From positions 124,001 to 188,000 of the forward strand of contig JAUILN010000016.1 of assembly GCA_030432695.1 (NCBI GenBank): a stretch of DNA of 64,000 nt. Reading direction: 5' to 3'. The DNA is from a bacterium (GTDB lineage Bacteria; Planctomycetota; UBA1135; UBA2386). Made by a program: the position numbers and the translations under genes. The notes under the pieces are model-generated. The model ran no database searches. It was not told the DNA's origin and worked only from the letters and a program-made list of their open reading frames with translations. Positions 53,264 through 60,678 of this stretch are shown piece after piece. Every line of letters starts with the position of its first letter. Positions within the stretch are counted from its first letter, which is position 1.

Positions 53264-54877
53264 TCACTCCCGCGCACCGACGCAGATCAGGTGGCTCCCC
53301 GTCCGATGGTAGAGCCGCCCGTGCGCGCAGCTCACCGAGTTCGCGGTCCACGTCTGCCCCGCATCGCCCACATCGTTCACTGCCAGCAGGGCCTCGCGGT
53401 CGAAGGCCTCGCGCGAGGCATCGAAGACGTAGACCACGCCGCTGGCCAAGGTGAAGTAGAGGCGTTCGTTCACGCGGGTCGGTGAGCCGTTGAAGACCCA
53501 GTCCCAGCCGTCCCAGCGGCAGCGGTCGTCGCCGGTGACCTCCTCGCCGCGGCTGTTGAGCGGGCGGGCGACGCGCGGGGTGCGCCAGAGGTACTCGGTC
53601 TTGCCCTCGGGGTCCTCGAAGCGGTCGGTGGGCACCTCCAGATACTCGACGCGCCCCGCCTCGGGATCGATCCGCGCGAACGAGTAGGCCGGCCCGATCG
53701 TCGGCTTGCCCCAGGCGGTGGCATAGCACTGGAAGAACAGGTGGCCCTGCGCGGCGATCATCGAATAGCGGGCAGGGAACACGCCCTTCTGGAGGTCGAC
53801 GGCGACGTCGTGCTTCCACTCGCCGGACTCGGGGTCCCGCGACCAGCGTGACACGGCCTTGGTCAGGGAGATCTCGCGGACCTCCTCACCGGTCTCGAGG
53901 TCGATCACCACCAGCGCATTGCGCGGCTCCTTCAGCAGCCAATACGCGAAGCGCGCGTCGTGTGCCATGGTCTGCAGCGACGCCTCGTGGTTGCCGCGCG
54001 GGTCGTCGTAACGCCACAGCGAGGCGCCGGCCTGCTCGCCGGTGAGGCGTACCAGCGAGAGACCGACCGGGCGCTCGGGCACCTGGTGGGGGCCACCGCG
54101 GCCGATCAGTGCGGCCGGTCCGGAGGCCATCTGCACGAGGGTCGGCGCGTTGTACTGGGTCAACGCGTCTTCGCTGCGCCAGAGGTACTCCCCGGTCGCC
54201 GCGTCGAGGGCCACCAGGTGGTGCCAGCGCCCGTGCAGGTCGTCGCCTTCGCTGCCCGGTGCCGGGAAGGGCTCCATCTCGATCAGGAGCTTGCGCTCGT
54301 GGTCCTCGATCAGGAACGGTTCGAACTGCTTGTTGAACGGGCCGTCGAAGGCCGGCACCCACTCGCGCTCCCACACCGGCTCGCCGTCGTGCGTGAAGCA
54401 GACCACCCGGCCGCCGGCGTTGGTGAACCAGACGTGTTCGTCGTCGGCGACCGGCGACGCACTGGTCGCGTCCGAGAAGGGATAGGTGTAGATCGCCGGC
54501 ACGTCGCCCTCGATCCGACGGGTCCACAGCAGGTGACCGGTGGTCGCGTCGAGGCAATGCGCGTCGATGTGCTTACCCGCGACCTTGCGCCTCTCGATCG
54601 CGTGCGCATAGAGCTCGGCCTCGGCGTCGGACAGGGCGTTCGACGGGTCCCAGGGTGCCATGGTCGCGACGAACACGCGGTCGGCCACCACCGTGACGCC
54701 GCCCTGGCCGGTCTCGGGCAACGGGGTCCGCCAGGCGATGCCCTGACCGGAGCGCACGCTGAAGTGCAGTGGCGGGGTTGCCTCGGTCTCGACCGACCAA
54801 TCGCCGTGCGGACCGGGCCCCTGCGGCCAGTCCTGCGGGACGACGAAGGCGGAGAACGACAGGATCGCGGCGAGCAT
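53264..54877 (-). CDS. Exported PQQ-type beta-propeller protein
   Basis: 537 residues from the ATG at 54877 with signal peptide 'MLAAILSFSAFVV'. Blades of the PQQ enzyme-repeat type: 'IAWRTPLPETGQGGVTVVAD', 'HCLDATTGHLLWTRRIEG', 'SPVADDEHVWFTNAGGRVVC', 'LVALDAATGEYLWRSEDA' and 'ALVVIDLETGEEVREISL'. The pattern 'xxLDxxTGxxLW' repeats at least four times. No PQQ-binding active-site residues of alcohol dehydrogenases were identified, so this is more likely a structural or binding propeller as is common in planctomycetes. It converges with the nucleotidyltransferase pair and diverges from the hydroxyproline genes, with 71 bp between starts. Confidence 0.85.
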   Translation of the reverse strand: MLAAILSFSAFVVPQDWPQGPGPHGDWSVETEATPPLHFSVRSGQGIAWRTPLPETGQGGVTVVADRVFVATMAPWDPSNALSDAEAELYAHAIERRKVAGKHIDAHCLDATTGHLLWTRRIEGDVPAIYTYPFSDATSASPVADDEHVWFTNAGGRVVCFTHDGEPVWEREWVPAFDGPFNKQFEPFLIEDHERKLLIEMEPFPAPGSEGDDLHGRWHHLVALDAATGEYLWRSEDALTQYNAPTLVQMASGPAALIGRGGPHQVPERPVGLSLVRLTGEQAGASLWRYDDPRGNHEASLQTMAHDARFAYWLLKEPRNALVVIDLETGEEVREISLTKAVSRWSRDPESGEWKHDVAVDLQKGVFPARYSMIAAQGHLFFQCYATAWGKPTIGPAYSFARIDPEAGRVEYLEVPTDRFEDPEGKTEYLWRTPRVARPLNSRGEEVTGDDRCRWDGWDWVFNGSPTRVNERLYFTLASGVVYVFDASREAFDREALLAVNDVGDAGQTWTANSVSCAHGRLYHRTGSHLICVGARE

Positions 54878-54948
54878 CGGCTGCCAGGATAGGCGGCCAC
54901 GGACTAACATGCCCGACCGTCGTGGCGCCCGGCTCTCACGGCGCTGCC

Positions 54949-55932
54949 ATGCCCCTGCTCCACCTCACCGCCCAGGACGTGCTCCGGGCCCTGCCGATGC
55001 GCGAGGCGATCGTCGCTTGCCGCGCGGGGTTCCTGGCGCTGGCGCAGGGACTCGTCGAGGCGCCTACGCGCGTCCACCTGACCGACGGGAGCTCCCAGGA
55101 GCCGCGCACCACGCTGCTGATGGCGGCGAGTGGCCCGGTCGGCCGAGTTACCAAGGTGGTCAGCATCTTCCCGGGCAATCGGCGGCGTGGGATCGCGACG
55201 ACCAGCGGGTTGCTCACGATCCTCGACCCGGACACCGGGCACCCGATCGGCCTCTGCGACGGTGGCGCGCTGACGGCCATCCGCACCGGCGCGGTGTCCG
55301 GCCTCGCGACCGACCTCCTGGCGCGGCCGGATGCGTCAGTCGCCGCACTGATCGGCGCCGGCGGGCTGGCGGAGCATCAGGCCCTGGCACTCGCCGCGGT
55401 CCGGGAACTGTCCGAGCTGCGGGTCCACTCCCCCACCCCCGAACGGCGCGACGCGCTCGTCGCGAGATTGTCCCGCGAGCACGGGCTGCCGGCCGTCGCG
55501 GTCGGATCCCCGGCCGCGGCGGTTCGCGGGGCCGACATCGTCACGGTCGCCACCAACTCCCTCCGACCGGTGTTCGACGGTGCCGACCTGGCACCGGGAG
55601 CACACGTGAACGGCGTCGGCAGCTTCAAACCGGCGATGCGCGAACTCGACGAGACCACGATCCGCCGGGCCCGCCGGATCGTCGTCGACCTGCGGGAGTC
55701 CGCCCTGCACGAGGCCGGTGAGCTCATCGCCGCCCGCGCCGCCGGCATCACCGACCCGGGGGACTGGCTCGAACTGGGAGACCTGCTCGCCGACCCGGAT
55801 CTTTGTCGTCACGATCCGGACGCGATCACGCTCTTCAAGTCCGTCGGCCACGCGGTGCAGGACCTCTACGCGGCGCGTTGCGCACTCGACCGCGCCCACC
55901 GACTCGGCCTCGGCCAGGCCCTCTCGCACTGA
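54949..55932 (+). CDS. Ornithine cyclodeaminase/mu-crystallin family imine reductase
   Basis: 327 residues. Blocks of the family: 'GRVTKVVSIFPGNRRRGIAT', 'LDPDTGHPIGLCDGGALTAI' then 'RTGAVSGLATDLLARPD', the Rossmann motif 'VAALIGAGGLAEHQALALAA' (GAGGLA), 'VRGADIVTVATNSLRPVF' and 'HVNGVGSFKPAMRELD'. Its direct partner downstream is a trans-3-hydroxyproline dehydratase, whose product is delta-1-pyrroline-2-carboxylate. The most likely reaction is therefore NAD(P)H-dependent reduction of that imine to L-proline, as for LhpI-type members, rather than ornithine cyclodeamination. The stop and the next ATG are contiguous (TGAATG). Confidence 0.87.
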   Translation: MPLLHLTAQDVLRALPMREAIVACRAGFLALAQGLVEAPTRVHLTDGSSQEPRTTLLMAASGPVGRVTKVVSIFPGNRRRGIATTSGLLTILDPDTGHPIGLCDGGALTAIRTGAVSGLATDLLARPDASVAALIGAGGLAEHQALALAAVRELSELRVHSPTPERRDALVARLSREHGLPAVAVGSPAAAVRGADIVTVATNSLRPVFDGADLAPGAHVNGVGSFKPAMRELDETTIRRARRIVVDLRESALHEAGELIAARAAGITDPGDWLELGDLLADPDLCRHDPDAITLFKSVGHAVQDLYAARCALDRAHRLGLGQALSH

Positions 55933-56916
55933 ATGGAACCCCTCCGCACCATCGAAGCCCATACCGCGGGCGAGCCGCTCCGTATCGTCACCGACGGCTA
56001 CCCGACCATCCCCGGCGCCACGATGCTCGAGCGGCGCAGCTACGCGCGCCAGCACCTCGACCACCTGCGGCGGGTGTTGATCCACGAGCCGCGCGGCCAT
56101 GCCGACATGTATGCGGCGGTGCTGACCCCACCGGCCAGCGACGACGGCGACGTCGGGGTGCTGTTCCTGCACAACGAGGGCTACAGCACGATGTGCGGCC
56201 ACGGGATCCTCGCGATCGTCAAGGCCGGGATCGAGCACGGCCTGTTCGACGCCGACCCCGCGGCGATCCGCATCGACACTCCTGCCGGTCGGGTCGTCGC
56301 GACCGCGCGGCTCGCGGGATCACGGGTCCGCGACGTGTCGTTCATCAACGTTCCATCGTTCGTCGACCGGGAGATCACTGTGGAGGTCGAAGGCCTCGGC
56401 GCGGTCGACTGCACGATCGCCTACGGCGGCGCCTACTACGCCTACGTCGACGCCCCGACGTTGGGGCTGCCCCTCGACGCCGACCATGCCGGGCCCCTGA
56501 TCCGCCACGGCCGCGCGATCAAGGACGCAGTGGCTCGCCAGTGCCGACTGCGCCACCCGACCGGCGACGCCGACCTCGACTTCCTCTACGGCACGATCTT
56601 CGTCGCGCCGACACCGGACGCACACAGCCGCAACGTCTGCGTGTTCGCCGACGGCGAACTCGACCGGTCGCCGACCGGGACCGGGGTGAGTGGACGCGCC
56701 GCGATCCACCACGCGCGCGGCGAACTCGGCAGCGAGTGGATCCGTATCGAGAGCATCCTCGGCACCAGCTTCGAGGTGCGGGTGGTCGACACGCTGACGC
56801 TCGGCGACCGCCCGGCGATCGTGCCCGAGGTGCGAGGCCGCGCCCACCTGATCGGACGGGCGGAATGGTCGCTCGAGGACGGCGATCCGTTGCCGGACGG
56901 CTTCCTGATCCGTTGA
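55933..56916 (+). CDS. trans-L-3-hydroxyproline dehydratase (proline racemase family)
   Basis: 327 residues. 'RTIEAHTAGEPLRIVTDGYP' and 'GVLFLHNEGYSTMCGHGILA' carry the first active-site cysteine (C88). The second site reads 'ELDRSPTGTGVSGRAA': T248 replaces the second cysteine of proline racemases and 4-hydroxyproline epimerases. The Cys/Thr pair is the hallmark of trans-3-hydroxy-L-proline dehydratases (established for the family). The enzyme removes water to give delta-1-pyrroline-2-carboxylate, which the upstream gene product can reduce. The two genes form a compact operon for using 3-hydroxyproline from collagen-like protein. A hairpin overlaps the stop codon. Confidence 0.9.
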   Translation: MEPLRTIEAHTAGEPLRIVTDGYPTIPGATMLERRSYARQHLDHLRRVLIHEPRGHADMYAAVLTPPASDDGDVGVLFLHNEGYSTMCGHGILAIVKAGIEHGLFDADPAAIRIDTPAGRVVATARLAGSRVRDVSFINVPSFVDREITVEVEGLGAVDCTIAYGGAYYAYVDAPTLGLPLDADHAGPLIRHGRAIKDAVARQCRLRHPTGDADLDFLYGTIFVAPTPDAHSRNVCVFADGELDRSPTGTGVSGRAAIHHARGELGSEWIRIESILGTSFEVRVVDTLTLGDRPAIVPEVRGRAHLIGRAEWSLEDGDPLPDGFLIR

Positions 56917-56950
56917 GCCCGACGGACCGGTCGGGCGCCGCGTCGGGCTC
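56915..56950 (+). terminator. Hairpin overlapping stop of hydroxyproline dehydratase gene
   Basis: 10-bp arms GAGCCCGACG (56915-56924) and CGTCGGGCTC (56941-56950) enclose a 16-nt G+C-rich loop that includes the palindrome GACCGGTC. The left arm overlaps the TGA. Likely the operon terminator. Confidence 0.6.
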
Positions 56951-56987
56951 AGGGTCTTGTCCAAGGGAGAGCGGGATCGGGGCCGAG

Positions 56988-56993
56988 TACAAT
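56988..56993 (+). promoter_or_regulatory. Putative -10 box TACAAT
   Basis: TACAAT in GGCCGAGTACAATTGAGG, 88 bp upstream of the ATG at 57081 and just after the preceding terminator. No -35 box at the usual spacing. It matches the hexamer at 52341, which supports a shared promoter type. Confidence 0.4.
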
Positions 56994-57080
56994 TGAGGGG
57001 TCGCACGAACCGGCCCCCCGATCGTCTCGGGGAGCGGGCCCTGCATTCCCTCTGTGGTGCCTTTCCGCACCGTTGAAATC

Positions 57081-58586
57081 ATGCTCCCGCTGCTGACTCC
57101 GCTCGCGCTTTCCGCGCTCTCCTTCCCGGCCGTTCCGCAGGAGCCGCCGGTCCTGAATGCCTACTACGAGACCGACCGCGGAGGCCTGCGCCTCACGGCG
57201 GAGGTCCACCATGGAGTCGGTCCCGTGTTCGCCTTGCTCGCGCGGGCCGACCAGAACGGCGGCCCGCCCGCGGTGATGGACTTCGCTGCTCTCGACGCGA
57301 ACGGTCATGGCGAGATCCATGCGGTGTTCCCGACCGCGGTGATCGAACACCTGCAGCGCCAGGGCGTGCAGGTGCAGCTCTCGGCGGCCATGTGGGACGG
57401 CACGTCGATCTTCGAGACCGAGGGCGACTTCCAGGTCGGCATGAGCATCACGTCGACCGTCCTCGACTTCGACTACACCATCGGTGACGACTCGGTGATG
57501 GTGGCCGGCCGTAGGATCGCCGACCAGTACCAGGACGTCGGTCTCGACATCTCGGTGCGCAACACCTCGGGCCCCGACGTCGCGATCCTGTTCGATTCCG
57601 CGAACCCGACCGGCGGCGACGACGACCTCCGCACCCCGAACCCGGGTGCCTACAACAACACCGTCCCGCTGGGCCACCTGTTGATCATCGCCGAGAACGT
57701 CGCCGACGCGAACGCCGACGACCTGATCGACGTGCCCGACGACGACGCCGACGGCGGCAGCATCTACTTCGACTTCGCGCAGAAGGCCAAGATCGAAGGG
57801 GTGACCCTGGTCGACATCGACGAGGTCCGCGGCACGCAGCTACGCTTCTACCGCAATGGCGACCTGATGACGCCCGACGAGGTCCTCGACCTGGATTCGC
57901 TGGGCGATGGCAGCGTCCAGGAGCTGACCTTCTTCGAGGACGAAGTCGATCGCTTCGAGGTGTTCTTCCGCGGTAGCGGCGGCGTTTCGAACCTGATCCT
58001 CGACACCTGCCCCAAGCAGCTCAACTTCGACGAGCTGCAGTTCGGCGAGCCGCGGGGCCTGCCGGCCGGCACCTGGATCACCGACAACTTCCTGGATTGC
58101 GGCGTGACGGTCGCGGCGCTCAACAACGAGCCGCGTCACCCCGACAAGGCGATCCTGTTCGACACCCAGAACATCACGGGTGGCGACACCGACCTGCGCA
58201 CTCCGAACCCCGGGGCGCCCGGCAACGACGAGCCGCTCGGCATGGTGCTGATCATCGCCGAGAACGACGTCGACGCGAACATGGACAACCTGGTCGACGA
58301 CCCGGACGACGAGGCCGCCGGTGGCCGCATCGAGATCAACTGGGCCTACGACGTGACCTTCGTTCGCACCCGCATCCTCGACGTCGACGGCAGCGAGATC
58401 GACTACCTGCGTCTCTACGACGCGATGGACAACGAGATCTACGCCGAGCTGATCCCCGATGCGCCGGACGGCGCCGTGCAGCGCATCGCCCCGATGGTCC
58501 CGCACGTCCGCCGCGCGGTCCTCGAACTCGGTGGCTCGGGCGCATTGTCGCGGATCATCTACTGCCCCGATCCGGCGACCAACTGA
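57081..58586 (+). CDS. Exported protein with two copies of an acidic beta domain
   Basis: 501 residues from the ATG at 57081 (MLPLLTPLALSALSFPAVPQ, signal peptide); an upstream GTG at 57054 is possible. Two homologous domains of ~150 residues are plain: 'VAILFDSANPTGGDDDLRTP' with 'GHLLIIAENVADANADDLID', and 'KAILFDTQNITGGDTDLRTP' with 'GMVLIIAENDVDANMDNLVD'. Each begins with 'F/NFD...G..V..Q/D...D.G' and is rich in Asp, suggesting calcium binding. The first ~110 residues are a separate strand-rich domain. The paired 'FDT.N.TGGD.DL.TP' motif also occurs in unrelated exported and eukaryotic proteins; its function is unknown to me. Confidence 0.75.
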   Translation: MLPLLTPLALSALSFPAVPQEPPVLNAYYETDRGGLRLTAEVHHGVGPVFALLARADQNGGPPAVMDFAALDANGHGEIHAVFPTAVIEHLQRQGVQVQLSAAMWDGTSIFETEGDFQVGMSITSTVLDFDYTIGDDSVMVAGRRIADQYQDVGLDISVRNTSGPDVAILFDSANPTGGDDDLRTPNPGAYNNTVPLGHLLIIAENVADANADDLIDVPDDDADGGSIYFDFAQKAKIEGVTLVDIDEVRGTQLRFYRNGDLMTPDEVLDLDSLGDGSVQELTFFEDEVDRFEVFFRGSGGVSNLILDTCPKQLNFDELQFGEPRGLPAGTWITDNFLDCGVTVAALNNEPRHPDKAILFDTQNITGGDTDLRTPNPGAPGNDEPLGMVLIIAENDVDANMDNLVDDPDDEAAGGRIEINWAYDVTFVRTRILDVDGSEIDYLRLYDAMDNEIYAELIPDAPDGAVQRIAPMVPHVRRAVLELGGSGALSRIIYCPDPATN

Positions 58587-58602
58587 CCTCTGCCCCCCAA
58601 AG

Positions 58603-58639
58603 TCTGTCGTAGTCGGTGCCAGGCACCAACTACGACAGA
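58603..58639. repeat. Long hairpin with GGTGCC-GGCACC core
   Basis: 18-bp arms (TCTGTCGTAGTCGGTGCC, 58603-58620; complement at 58622-58639) with one mismatch and a single central A. It lies 16 bp after the stop at 58586. The core GGTGCCAGGCACC recurs as GGTGCCAGACACC at 63186-63198, again between genes, so this may be a dispersed intergenic palindrome doubling as terminator. Confidence 0.6.
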
Positions 58640-58688
58640 TTCCTGGCGCCTGGGCCGCGGCTTGCCCAGGCGCGTCCGGCCCCCGACC

Positions 58689-60677
58689 ATGCGCGGCATG
58701 CGCAGCCTCGCCGCAGTCGCCCTGCTCCTGGTCGGAGTCCTGACGATGGGTCCAGTCACCGCGCAGGACTCCCGGCCTGCCGCCCCCCGTCGCCCGAACA
58801 TCCTGTTCTGCATGGCCGACGACTGGGGCTGGCCGCACGCCGGCGCGCTCGGCGACGAGGTCGTGCAGACGCCGACCTTCGACCGGCTGGCGCGCGAGGG
58901 CGTGCTGTTCGAACGCGCCTGGATCTCCAGCCCCTCGTGCACCCCGAGCCGCAACGCGATCCTCACCGGCCAGCAGTTCTACCGGCTGGGTGAAGGCGCC
59001 AACCTGCACAGCACGCTCGATCCCGCGCACCCGAACTTCATGTTCCTGCTGCGCGAGGCCGGCTACCGGATCGGCCATTGGCGCAAGGCCTGGGGGCCCG
59101 GCAACTGGAAGGCCGGCGGCTACACCGAGGATCCCTGCGGGCCCGGCGGCACGTTCGAGAAGTTCCTCGACGAGCACGACCCCGACCAGCCGTTCTGCTT
59201 CTGGTTCGGCTCCTCGGATCCGCACCGCGGCTACGAGAAGGGCAGCGGGGTGGCGAGCGGGATCGACCCGGCGAAGATCCGCGTGCCCGCGTTCTTCCCC
59301 GACCATCCGGAGGTCCGCAGCGACATCGCCGACTACTACTTCGAGGTGCAGCGTTGGGACGGTGACGTCGGCCAGGCGCTGGCATTGCTCGAGGCACGCG
59401 GTGCACTCGACGACACGATCGTGGTGATGACCGGCGACCACGGGATGCCGTTCCCGCGCTGCAAGGGCAACCTCTACGACTGGGGATCCCGGGTGCCGTT
59501 GGCGGTGCGCTGGGGGAAGAACCTGGCGCCGCGGCGTGAGGGCGAGGCCTTCGTGTCGCTGACCGATCTGGCGCCGACGTTCCTGGAGGCGGCGGGAGTT
59601 CCGGTGCCTGAGGAGATGACGGGTCGGAGCCTGGTGACGTTGATGACCGATCCGGCGGCGGAGGGTGCGCGGAATGGCCGCGACTTCGTGGTCTTCGGCC
59701 GCGAGCGGCACGTGCCGGCGCAGAGGATGCCTTCGATGGTGGGGTATCCGGCGCGGGCGATCCGGACGGATCGGTGGTTGTTGATCGAGAACCTCGAACC
59801 CGAACGGTGGCCCGCGGGCGTCGCCGAGCTGGCCACCCACCCGATCGACGTGCACGCCGACTGCGACAACGGACCGACCAAGAGCCTGATCGTCGGCGGT
59901 CGGGACGGGTCCTTCGCCGAAGCCTACCGGCTGTGCTTCGGACGCCGTGGGATGATCGAGCTCTACGACTGCGACGCGGACCCCGACCAGGTCGAGAACC
60001 TGGCCACCAACGAGCACCTTCCTCGGCTGCGATCGGTCCTCGATGAACTGGATGCACGGCTCCGAACCGAGCGCGTCCGCACCGAAGATCCGCGGGTGTC
60101 GGGCAACGCGGGCGACTTCGACTCCTTCCCCTACCGCGCCGGCTATCTGAAGAAGCGCATCGACACTTTCCGCGAGAGCCATCCCGAGCTGTTCGTGGAC
60201 CCCGCCCTCCAACCTCCCGAGGAAGACGGCTACGGCCTCCCGCTGCGCTTCCAATGGACCTTCGGCGGAGACCGGCACGCGACCCTCGACTCCTTCCGGG
60301 AGGCGGTCCGCGCGTTCAACCGCGAGATCGGTGAAGACCGTGCCGACTGGGCGGCGAAGCAGCCAGCCCTCGTCCTCTGCGCGACTCCGAGGTGCTATGT
60401 GATCTACGAGGGCCTCGACGCGACCGGGAACGAGTATGAGACCAAGGCGATGGTGGTCGTGGCCTCGGACCCCGCCGGCGTCACGTTGGCCGACCTGCTC
60501 TGGCAGGTGGACGAGCACGCCCACGACGAGTGGGCGAACGCCGACCACCGCTATCCCGAAGCCATCTTCCGGCAGTCACACGCCGAGGCGCGCCAGAGCT
60601 TCTCCCGCCTGCCAAAGGTCCTCTCCGTACTGAGCGACCCGACCCTCCCGATCTTCTCCGTGGACTGCGGCAGCTGA
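58689..60677 (+). CDS. Exported sulfatase with C-terminal extension
   Basis: 662 residues from the ATG at 58689 (MRGMRSLAAVALLLVGVLTM, signal peptide). Metal site: 'NILFCMADDWGWPHAGALGD'. Formylglycine motif C-T-P-S-R in 'SSPSCTPSRNAILTGQQFYR'. Then 'GYRIGHWRKAWGPGNW' (Lys), 'FCFWFGSSDPHRGY' (His), 'TIVVMTGDHGMPFPRCKGNL' and 'YDWGSRVPLAVRWG'. It fits the heparan N-sulfatase-like group. Sulfatase similarity fades near residue 490. The last ~170 residues ('LRFQWTFGGDRHATLDSFRE', 'LVLCATPRCYVIYEGLDATG', 'AHDEWANADHRYPEAIFRQS') are not part of normal sulfatases and I do not recognise them. Substrate unknown. Confidence 0.88.
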   Translation: MRGMRSLAAVALLLVGVLTMGPVTAQDSRPAAPRRPNILFCMADDWGWPHAGALGDEVVQTPTFDRLAREGVLFERAWISSPSCTPSRNAILTGQQFYRLGEGANLHSTLDPAHPNFMFLLREAGYRIGHWRKAWGPGNWKAGGYTEDPCGPGGTFEKFLDEHDPDQPFCFWFGSSDPHRGYEKGSGVASGIDPAKIRVPAFFPDHPEVRSDIADYYFEVQRWDGDVGQALALLEARGALDDTIVVMTGDHGMPFPRCKGNLYDWGSRVPLAVRWGKNLAPRREGEAFVSLTDLAPTFLEAAGVPVPEEMTGRSLVTLMTDPAAEGARNGRDFVVFGRERHVPAQRMPSMVGYPARAIRTDRWLLIENLEPERWPAGVAELATHPIDVHADCDNGPTKSLIVGGRDGSFAEAYRLCFGRRGMIELYDCDADPDQVENLATNEHLPRLRSVLDELDARLRTERVRTEDPRVSGNAGDFDSFPYRAGYLKKRIDTFRESHPELFVDPALQPPEEDGYGLPLRFQWTFGGDRHATLDSFREAVRAFNREIGEDRADWAAKQPALVLCATPRCYVIYEGLDATGNEYETKAMVVVASDPAGVTLADLLWQVDEHAHDEWANADHRYPEAIFRQSHAEARQSFSRLPKVLSVLSDPTLPIFSVDCGS

Positions 60678-60678
60678 A

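Noticed and set aside
57840..60548. 902-residue minus-strand open frame opposite the duplicated-domain protein and sulfatase
   Set aside because: It spans two unrelated plus-strand genes and shows no conserved motif.
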